Shown one piece after another: positions 1-5,033 of a stretch of DNA of 5,033 nt (the stretch's first letter is position 1; every line of letters begins with the position of its first letter). The notes below the pieces were generated by a model, which worked only from the letters and a program-made list of their open reading frames with translations, was not told where the DNA came from and ran no database searches. The DNA is from UBA2653 sp964572685 (GTDB lineage: Bacteria > Pseudomonadota > Gammaproteobacteria > Legionellales > Legionellaceae). The position numbers were made by a program, and so were the translations under genes. The stretch is from assembly GCA_964572685.1 (NCBI GenBank), contig CAZNFJ010000074.1:1-5033 (forward strand), in the 5' to 3' direction.

Positions 1-3
1 GAG

Positions 4-26
4 AAATAATGACTATTTTTTCTAGA
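4..26 (+). repeat. 23-bp terminal motif, left outer copy
   Basis: AAATAATGAC is followed by TATTTTTTCTAGA. The same 23 bp, with at most two changes, occurs at 308-330 (minus), 4704-4726 (plus) and 5008-5030 (minus). The TCTAGA centre at 21-26 continues into a partial palindrome. It is a candidate recombinase binding and crossover site. That role is inferred from position and symmetry only. Confidence 0.8.
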
Positions 27-307
27 ACAAAATTTTTTTCTTATTTTTTTTGAAATTATTCAAGATTATGGATAAAATAACATCATATATCACAATTATA
101 TATGATTCATCTTGATGATCTTGATATTATTTGTTTTTTCTTGAATGGTAATTTCTTTTAAAAATTTTAAATTTCTTAAAAAATTACCCCTTTTGAAAAT
201 GGATCAAAAACCCAAAAGAAATCAAAGGGGAATAAAAAATTATCAAGAAGAAATAGTATTTGAACTAAATATTTCATCATATTTCGAATATGGAGATCTT
301 AATTTTT

Positions 308-330
308 TCTAGAAAAAATAGGCTTTATTT
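308..330 (-). repeat. 23-bp terminal motif, left inner copy (inverted)
   Basis: Read on the minus strand this is AAATAAAGCC then TATTTTTTCTAGA, the same motif as at the element tip but facing the other way. With its flank it forms a perfect 18-bp palindrome at 302-319 centred on CTAG. It closes a 327-bp unit that begins at base 4. Homology between the two TIRs continues about 22 bp further inward. Confidence 0.8.
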
Positions 331-352
331 CACCTATTTTGAAAAATAAAGG

Positions 353-501
353 AATCGAAGAAAGATGAAATGAAAAATAATACAAATGCAACATTAAAAA
401 GGCTATACAATCTTGTAAAATATGCGACCATCAATTATTTTGCAAGGAATGTTTTGTTGACGTTCATTCTTGGGGGTAAAAACACAAACCACAACAAATT
501 A
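353..501. other. Left subterminal region, no complete gene seen
   Basis: This is the sequence between the left inverted repeat and the stop-free stretch on the minus strand. A plus-strand ATG-initiated frame of 84 codons (370-624) crosses it, but that frame has no recognisable domain. A different plus frame holds the Cys-rich stretch listed separately. I see no promoter or RNA gene that I can support. Confidence 0.4.
381..479 (+). other. Possible exon or relic with a zinc-knuckle-like Cys pattern
   Basis: Codons in the frame starting at 381 read YKC, then nine residues later CKICDHQLFCKECF, VDVHSW and a TAA. The spacing C-x2-C-x5-C-x2-C-F-x4-H resembles small zinc-binding modules such as B-boxes, or the Cys-rich C-terminal tail of piggyBac-type transposases. 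There is no ATG in this frame after the upstream TAA at 378. The TAA that ends it overlaps a GTAA that could be a splice donor (476), and an AG at 514-515 would give a 40-bp intron. An AG at 400-401 could be an acceptor, but no upstream exon is visible. It could be a decayed gene end, an exon of an unrecognised gene, or chance. Confidence 0.25.
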
Positions 502-789
502 TCAAATTATGGAAGAAACTTCCAACTGTTTTATTCGAATGAAGGGACTTCTATCTTTATCCTCACTACAATTGTAATATATTTGTTGTTTTCTTTTGAA
601 TTCTTCGACGATATTTTGATTTAAGGAGATTTGCTTTTCCAATTTGGTTTTGTCGTGTTTGTCGAAAAAAAAATAAAAATTATTAATTATCTGTTTTTTG
701 ATGAAAAAAATGAGAAAACGAAGAAAGACTTTTTTGTTTAAAAAAAAAAATAAACTTTCAATTATGTTTCGTTCTGGAATATGATTTAA
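502..789 (-). other. Stop-free extension in frame with the small gene
   Basis: Directly after the TAA of the small gene (790-792) the same minus-strand frame stays open for 95 more codons, until a TGA at 502-504. It has no ATG of its own. The first 45 codons are rich in Phe, Leu, Ile and Asn from poly-T runs and look like non-coding AT sequence. The second half is mixed and hydrophilic (for example KLEKQISLNQNIVEEFKRKQ and SEDKDRSPFIRIKQLE) and looks more like protein. It may be the disabled or spliced C-terminal part of the small gene, or chance. No GTA-type splice donor is present to remove the TAA. Confidence 0.35.
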
Positions 790-1122
790 TTAATAATCTT
801 CTTCTTCAGCTTTGTCTTTTTTATTATTTGAGAAAAAAACTGTTCTTTCAATGTCATCACAAATGAAAAGTTGAAGAAAGGTTTGGCCAAATTCCTTTTG
901 TGTTTGAATATTTGCTTGTTTGAGCCTTTTTTTTTGTTGAAAAAGATTATTTTCAAGATACATAATCATAGTCCGAAATGCAGTCATCAGAAATTGAATT
1001 TCTTCTAAACTTTTTGGCTGCTGCAGGTAAAGTTTGAGAAAATTAACTAAAATTTTTGTTGTTTTGTATTCTGAACTTTCTTCCATGTTAAATTGAAGAT
1101 GGTTTTCTTCTTTTTCTTGCAT
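790..1122 (-). CDS. Small hypothetical protein, helical, acidic tail
   Basis: This is a 110-residue ORF on the same strand as the large gene and downstream of it. I do not recognise the family. The sequence looks largely alpha-helical: a Glu-rich start (MQEKEENHLQFNMEES), a middle section rich in Leu, Phe, Met and Lys (about residues 25-65), a Gln/Lys-rich amphipathic stretch (FQQKKRLKQANIQTQKEF), and a highly charged end (KKDKAEEEDY). It has no signal peptide, membrane helix, Cys/His cluster or visible active site. The start is the first ATG after an in-frame TAA about 24 bases upstream. Codon use is A/T-ending, like the large gene. The same frame remains open for 95 codons past the stop, so the gene may be the front part of a longer protein of about 206 codons. 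A role as an accessory or DNA-binding partner of the recombinase would be a guess. Confidence 0.55.
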   Translation of the reverse strand: MQEKEENHLQFNMEESSEYKTTKILVNFLKLYLQQPKSLEEIQFLMTAFRTMIMYLENNLFQQKKRLKQANIQTQKEFGQTFLQLFICDDIERTVFFSNNKKDKAEEEDY

Positions 1123-1163
1123 TAATTCAAATGTACTTTTAATTTAAGAAATTCGAATTTCAA

Positions 1164-1229
1164 GTACTTTTTACACTGCAAAATAATCAGGAAATAAAGT
1201 TCTTTTTACACTCAAAATAATTCAAGAAA
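1164..1229. repeat. Two imperfect 31-bp direct repeats, period 35 bp
   Basis: Copy one (1164-1194) and copy two (1199-1229) share CTTTTTACACT and CAAAATAAT followed by a purine-rich tail. They differ by two substitutions and two one-base gaps. They lie 42-107 bp upstream of the start codon of the small gene, where a promoter or a binding site for an element-encoded protein would be expected. Confidence 0.6.
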
Positions 1230-1258
1230 ATCCAGAGTAAAAATTTTAAGAATTAAGT

Positions 1259-1264
1259 TTTATT
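1259..1264 (-). promoter_or_regulatory. Possible polyadenylation signal AATAAA of the large gene
   Basis: AATAAA is read on the minus strand about 160 bases after the stop codon of the large gene. In DNA this AT-rich the hexamer occurs often by chance, so it is only a candidate. Confidence 0.2.
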
Positions 1265-1321
1265 TTTTTCTTTGTAAGAATCTTTTTTGGCACATGTTTC
1301 TTCTTTTCGGTGATGGTTTGT

Positions 1322-1373
1322 AAAAAAAACTAATTTCCTAAAAAAAAAGCTAATTTCCTAATTTAGTTTTTTT
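1322..1373. repeat. 20-bp-period direct repeat with flanking inverted repeat
   Basis: TAATTTCCTA occurs at 1331-1340 and 1351-1360, each preceded by a run of eight A bases. The block is bounded by AAAAAAACTA (1323-1332) and TAGTTTTTTT (1364-1373), a perfect 10-bp inverted pair with a 31-bp loop. It lies 52-103 bp past the stop codon of the large gene. It may be a transcription end signal or simple-sequence slippage. Confidence 0.45.
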
Positions 1374-1424
1374 GAATAATTTTTGAAGAATTATTTTCTT
1401 TTAAAATAATTTAAATTATTCTCT

Positions 1425-4400
1425 TCAAACATCAATTATTTTCGGAATTTCCTGAAGAGGAGTGGGCTCCCCGATTTCTTTTATTGGCTTTAATACTTCA
1501 CCAGATCTTGTTTTACCATACCAATAACATAAATGTTCATTTTCCTTGATAAATGTTTTTGAAATAAGAAATATTCTTACATAACCTTCGTGCACAATTC
1601 GAACTGAGGTCAGCTATGAAAATCTTTTAAGACTATTACTTTTATTAGTTACATTATTTGACGGAGAAATTTTGGATTCACCACTTAAAAAAAATCTCCC
1701 AATGTTACAGTACATCTGAGGACAGAGAACAAGACTTGTATGGCCTTCTCCAGTTTTTAAAAGGTCAAAAGCATCATCATTTTGCCAAAAAGTAGTCCTG
1801 TCACGCTCCCAAACCTTAAAAACTATATTATAAAAAAACGAAATTTACATCTCCTGAGTATTCACAAATAATGGTATTTTCAGGAATAGCAGTCTTCGTT
1901 TTGATAGACCATCCATAGTTGTCATAGAAGTTCAAATCCATTGGGATGTATTTTCTTTTTCTAGAATTTTCCTTCATTACCGAGATTGCTTTTTTTGATT
2001 CCAGTGGTATATCCCAAAAGACTTCGTCTGTTTCTTTTGTATAATCATTCATTTCTGTTTTAGTCCAATAAACATTATCATCACTAAAAAGCAATCCTTT
2101 ATTGGCCATTGCTAACTCAAGATTTTCAGGTTCAGCAAATTCTTTTGGAGAATTAATAACTAAATATTTCTTTTTGGACTGATGATTTTGTGGTGGGAAT
2201 ATTTTTGATCTGGTCAATAAGTCATCATAGGGATAGAAGAGTGGATTTACCTTGAAAATAAGAGGAACTTCAATTTTGATGCAATTATAGCAAATTCCAC
2301 AAAGATAAAATGCTGAATCGAGCTTATAAAACCCGGTTCCGTTATTCTTTCCCCACGCACAATCCGAGTGAATAAAACAATCACATTCATAACAAGAAAA
2401 TACCTTAATCTTTTCTGCAAGAATAGGGTTGCAACATTCCAGGCATTTTTTTTTTTCAGATTTAAAAAGAAAAGGTTGTAAATTTCCTAGTGGAATTAAT
2501 TCTCGTCCTACATAATCTTTTCTTTTTAAAAATGATGAAGCTGGCTCTTTTATTTCAATAAAGTTATCAATGATTTGAAATTCACCGAGATCATCATTTC
2601 TTTTGCCAATAATTAGATCCTTTATTTCACCGTTTTTTTCCAAAATAACTTTCGAAATATTTTTAACAGAGCTTGTTTCTTCATACTTTTTCATAAATAT
2701 AGTTTGCAATTCTTCTTCTAAAGCAAAATCCTCTTCTTTTTGATTGGAAATTGAGCTTAAATCAAAAATCTGAGAAAGATTATCCTTGCCTTCTTTTTGT
2801 GTTCCAGAAATAAAACTTGAATTAGGAGTTTTTGCATATAATTCATTTGGTTCGATTTTTTCATAAATATTTTCCAAATTCACGTGTTCAGAATAGTTTT
2901 TCAAAATTGTTTGAAAGTCAATATCGGAGCTAACAAGCTCTAAATCTTGGAATAACTCATTATTATATGTCTTTGGGAGTTTCTCTTGGAATTTAAATGA
3001 ATTCAGTTGGATATCAATATTACAATTGGGAACAGTTAATTGGCCATCAAAAATCTTTTGGAAAAGTTGACCTTCATCGTCAACTTCAATCTCTGCAATT
3101 TCCTTCAAAAATTTTGTTTCTTTAAAAGCATAATACTCTAAACTTGTTTTCTTCTGATCCAAATTATGGCCAAGTAACATTCTCGCCTCGGTTTCTTTGT
3201 TCTTTTGATCATAGAGAGGGTCTTGGAATATCCTTTCAACAGCTGTATGACGCCATGTATGGAGCTTAATTGATTCTCCAAAACATCTAGACGTAATCCA
3301 AGAGCTCAAATATCGAAAGGCCTGTTTTTCGTAATTTCCCAATGTTTGATTGAATGTTTCTGTTTTTACTTTGATTAAATTATTATAAAGCCAAATTGGG
3401 ATTTGAACTATTTTTTGGTATTTGGTTTTTTTTTGAGCATACCGAATCCAATGAGTTTTAGTCTTTTGTGGATCATTGTACAGTTGAATTAAATGCTTGG
3501 GACCAATGTACAATATTTCTGATGTTCGTGGTGCTATGAATTTCAGAAGTATAAAGTACCAGATTAAATGTTTTCCTTTTTCAAGAGAGAGAAGAAAAGA
3601 AAATAGTTTTCTTTGATCATCAACAGAGATAATGCTTTCAATCTTCTTATTGTGGACAGAAACTAAACAATTAAGTTTTTTCATCGAAAATGGTTTCACA
3701 CTTTCTGGAAGAAGATAATTTAAAAATCTTAAATGTCTGATTCTTGTTGACAATGCCAACACTCTCTTTGTTTTTTGGCGAGTATTGCAAAAGAAATTCT
3801 CTATTGAATTTGCTTCTAATTGTAAATTGTTTCGAAAAACGAATTGCAGAAAATCAACTGCCACTTTGTCAAATTCTTCAAAGCCTTTAAGACGTTGGAA
3901 TTTCATTTTAAAGGCTCTGTGCCTTGCTTCCAAGATTGGACTTTTATAGAAATCAAAACTTATTGACGGCAAAGTAAATTCATTTTGTTCCACAAATCTT
4001 TTGCGAATCTTCCGCATATTTCGATGTATTTTTGACCATTTTTCTTCTAATTTAGCATAATCCTTGATTTCTAATGGAGCATTTTTTGTGAATAATTTCT
4101 CATCATTTTCAGTCAATGTTAAAAAGTTTTGGAATGCAACCAAACTATTCACGTTCAGAAATTCAGAACATTGATTGTAAAAAGTAGAGTTGAAAATTAA
4201 GTTTTTTTTTTTATCCATTTTGGTTTGCGTTGACTTGATGTGACGATCAGTCCCTATGTGTGAATTCAGGTTAAACCTCTTCATGGTGATAAAAGTATCG
4301 CAAACAATGCATTTCATTTCATCTTCCTTTGGAAACTCAAAAAACTCTTTTTGTTCTGCGGGAATAATTTTTTTCATTTGTTCTAAATTCAAAACACGAT

Positions 4401-4590
4401 TGTTTGCACCCATAGAATGAGGTGTGCTTGGTTTTTTTTTTATTTTATTGCTCTCAAATTCAGATTTTTCTTCTTTTACTTCGCCGAAGGAAGTTTTCTG
4501 TTTTTTCGTAGGTTTTGAGGCCGTTTGGAGCAAATCGGTTTCAGAATCACTGTATTCGGAATCGCTTTTCATCATTTTTTTTTTATTCAT
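1425..4590 (-). CDS. Tyrosine recombinase fused to PHD finger and ATXR5/6-like SET domain (three exons)
   Basis: The model is exon 1 4590-1849, exon 2 1814-1653 and exon 3 1613-1425, giving 914+54+62 = 1030 residues and ending in TGA. The start is the first ATG after an upstream in-frame TAA. Domains in order: an acidic/basic N-terminus with Lys-rich, nuclear-signal-like patches (about 28-32 and 49-53); a U1/C2H2-type zinc finger C94, C97, H111, H117; a tyrosine recombinase at about 235-490 with R355 (APRTSEIL), candidate beta-hairpin Lys 387-390, H444-x-x-R447, H475 (LLGH) and Y486 or Y487 as nucleophile; an acidic, probably disordered linker to about 700; a C4HC3 PHD finger (C716, C719, C733, C736, H741, C744, C764, C767); then SET at about 890-1001. 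SET marks are GWSIKTKTAIPENTIICEYS, GDV, NIGRF (951-955), VRI, RIFLIS and YWYG. The segment LAMANKGLLFSDD, the EYSGDV core and LVLCPQ-x3-NIGRF resemble plant ATXR5/ATXR6, which monomethylate H3K27. Recombination and chromatin roles are inferred from domains. The SET N-H pair is not found, so methylation activity is doubtful. Confidence 0.88.
1614..1652 (-). other. Intron 2 of the recombinase-PHD-SET gene (39 bp)
   Basis: It begins GTAACT and ends TTCATAG on the minus strand. Its length is a multiple of three and its only in-frame stop is the TAG at the acceptor. Splicing joins SPSNN to LTSVRIVHEG, followed by RIFLIS and YWYG, the usual end of a SET domain. Translation of the intron with TAG read as an amino acid would also keep frame. 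However, exon 1 has no TAA or TAG in 914 codons, so splicing is preferred. Confidence 0.75.
1815..1848 (-). other. Intron 1 of the recombinase-PHD-SET gene (34 bp)
   Basis: It begins GTAAAT and ends TTTAAG on the minus strand, after GAT in the SET core EYSGD. Unspliced reading adds six residues and hits TAA at 1828-1830. Removing exactly 34 bases shifts to the frame that reads VWERDRTTFW and goes on to LVLCPQ and NIGRF, which matches the next part of an ATXR5/6-like SET domain. An alternative acceptor at TATAG gives the wrong frame. Confidence 0.85.
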
Positions 4591-4617
4591 GATGGAATTT
4601 TAATTTGAGATTTTTGG

Positions 4618-4637
4618 CTTTTTTGGCTCCAAAAAAG
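4618..4637. repeat. Perfect inverted repeat upstream of the large gene
   Basis: CTTTTTTGG and CCAAAAAAG form 9-bp arms around a 2-bp centre. The repeat lies 28 bp upstream of the start codon, between the right inverted repeat and the gene. It could be an operator-like site for self-regulation or a leader hairpin. There is no direct evidence for either. Confidence 0.5.
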
Positions 4638-4703
4638 TCAAATATCTTTCGCAGCTTCATTCTGTTTTTTAAAAAAAATTGTCTTTATTTTTCAAAATAG
4701 GTG

Positions 4704-4726
4704 AAATAAAGACTATTTTTTCTAGA
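4704..4726 (+). repeat. 23-bp terminal motif, right inner copy
   Basis: AAATAAAGAC is followed by TATTTTTTCTAGA. It sits inside a perfect TTTTTTCTAGAAAAAA palindrome at 4716-4731. It opens the right-hand 327-bp unit, which is exactly the same length as the left-hand one (4-330). Confidence 0.8.
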
Positions 4727-5007
4727 AAAAAATTAAGATCTCCCTTTTTGAAATATTCTGAAATATTTAGTTGAAATACTATTTTCCTCTTGATAATTAT
4801 TTATTTATTTTCATTTCTTTTTGGTTTTTGATCCATTTTCAAAAGGGGTAATTTTTTAAGAAATTTAAAATTTTAAAAGAAATTACCATTCAAGAAAAAA
4901 CAAATAATATCAAGATCATCAACATGAATCATATATTATTGTGATATATGATGTTATTTTCTCCATTATCTTGATTTATTTCAAAAAAATAAGAAAAAAA
5001 TTTTTGT

Positions 5008-5030
5008 TCTAGAAAAAATAGTCATTATTT
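5008..5030 (-). repeat. 23-bp terminal motif, right outer copy (inverted)
   Basis: On the minus strand this reads AAATAATGAC then TATTTTTTCTAGA, identical over all 23 bases to the left outer copy at 4-26. Perfect conservation of the two outer copies, in repeats that otherwise differ by about 8%, suggests selection on the tips. Confidence 0.8.
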
Positions 5031-5033
5031 CTT

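Larger units (their letters stand above)
1..352 (+). repeat. Left terminal inverted repeat
   Basis: This matches the reverse complement of 4683-5033 over its whole length. I counted roughly 28 differences by eye, about 92% identity, mostly single substitutions and one-base changes in homopolymers. Two patches are more divergent, near 217-235 and 275-292. Inside it are a TCTAGA-centred palindrome at each end, and an AAAATAGG / CCTATTTT hairpin at 315-340. No coding sequence is recognisable within it. The repeat is probably the recombinase substrate and may also hold transcription signals. Confidence 0.93.
1123..1424. other. AT-rich spacer between the two genes
   Basis: This 302-bp spacer would hold the 3' end of the large gene and the promoter of the small gene. 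It contains a pair of imperfect 31-bp direct repeats (1164-1229), a 20-bp-period repeat with an inverted repeat (1322-1373), and an AATAAA on the minus strand. A short Lys-rich frame on the minus strand (1246-1329) has no start codon. No RNA gene was recognised. Confidence 0.6.
1..5033. mobile_element. Tyrosine-recombinase DNA transposon with long terminal inverted repeats
   Basis: The window begins and ends with matching inverted sequence: apart from the first base, GAGAAATAATGAC at the left is the reverse complement of the right end. Between the repeats lie a large minus-strand gene for a tyrosine recombinase fused to chromatin domains and one small minus-strand gene. No DDE transposase, reverse transcriptase, polymerase or capsid gene is visible. 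YR-only DNA transposons are known as Cryptons, but typical Cryptons lack long inverted repeats. Euplotes Tec elements have both long inverted repeats and a tyrosine recombinase, but also carry a DDE transposase. This element fits neither exactly. No flanking DNA is present, so target-site duplications cannot be seen and the outermost base on each side is uncertain. Confidence 0.85.
4683..5033 (-). repeat. Right terminal inverted repeat
   Basis: This is the partner of the left repeat, in inverted orientation. It starts 93 bp upstream of the start codon of the large gene, so that gene's promoter probably lies partly inside it. The divergence from the left copy suggests the element is not a brand-new insertion, unless the source element already had unequal ends. 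Confidence 0.93.

Noticed and set aside
187..230. CCCCTTTT...AAAGGGG hairpin in the left inverted repeat as a functional structure
   Set aside because: The right copy has lost the AAAGGGG arm, so the pairing is not conserved between the two ends.
370..624. 84-codon plus-strand ORF as a protein gene
   Set aside because: It has no recognisable domain, its hydrophobic end comes from a poly-T-rich stretch, and it overlaps both the minus-strand stop-free stretch and the Cys-rich frame. It is more likely chance.
1246..1329. Lys-rich minus-strand frame (ending ILTKKKIKLNS) as a fourth exon or a small gene
   Set aside because: It has no start codon. The only donor that would join it to exon 3 is GTTTGA, unlike the GTAA donors of the other introns. 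The run is short.
1425..1848. Ciliate-type code (TAA/TAG read as Gln) to explain the SET interruption and the small-gene stop
   Set aside because: Exon 1 has 914 codons with no TAA or TAG although Gln is common. The first interruption also needs a frame change that only an intron gives.
1828..4590. Giant-virus, virophage or Polinton origin because of the tyrosine recombinase and inverted repeats
   Set aside because: There is no capsid, packaging ATPase, protease or polymerase gene, and the element is only about 5 kb.
4660..4680. TTTTTTAAAAAAAA near 4665 as a TATA box
   Set aside because: Such runs occur all over this window, so the match carries no weight without transcript data.

Overview
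The window looks like one complete mobile element from an AT-rich, probably unicellular eukaryote, cut almost exactly at its ends. The evidence for a eukaryote is two very short GT-AG introns (34 and 39 bp), PHD and SET chromatin domains, and no bacterial ribosome-binding sites or operon packing. Stop codons are TAA and TGA. The long exon runs 914 codons without TAA or TAG, so a ciliate-type code is unlikely. I cannot name the organism.

Layout. Bases 1-352 and 4683-5033 are long terminal inverted repeats (TIRs), about 92% identical by hand alignment. Each TIR holds a 327-bp unit (4-330 and 4704-5030) bounded by inverted copies of a 23-bp motif with a TCTAGA centre, so the motif occurs four times. 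Just inside the left TIR (353-789) there is no convincing complete gene. It holds a short plus-strand stretch that reads like a zinc knuckle, and a minus-strand stop-free extension of the neighbouring small gene. A small unknown gene lies at 790-1122 (minus). An AT-rich spacer with short repeats follows at 1123-1424. The rest, 1425-4590 (minus), is one large gene.

The large gene is the main result. Its first exon gives a C2H2 zinc finger, a tyrosine recombinase domain with R, H-x-x-R, H and Y in order, a C4HC3 PHD finger and the first part of a SET domain. The obvious ORF then ends inside an intron. Removing the introns at 1815-1848 and 1614-1652 restores the rest of the SET domain and gives a predicted 1030-residue protein. 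The PHD-SET half resembles the plant ATXR5/ATXR6 type of histone H3K27 monomethyltransferase. The element therefore appears to join its own integrase to a chromatin reader and writer, or former writer. The SET cofactor-binding N-H pair seems to be missing, so activity is uncertain.

Inferred working model: the recombinase acts on the terminal motifs to move the element, while the PHD-SET part guides integration to, or marks, a particular chromatin state. The role of the small gene is unknown.
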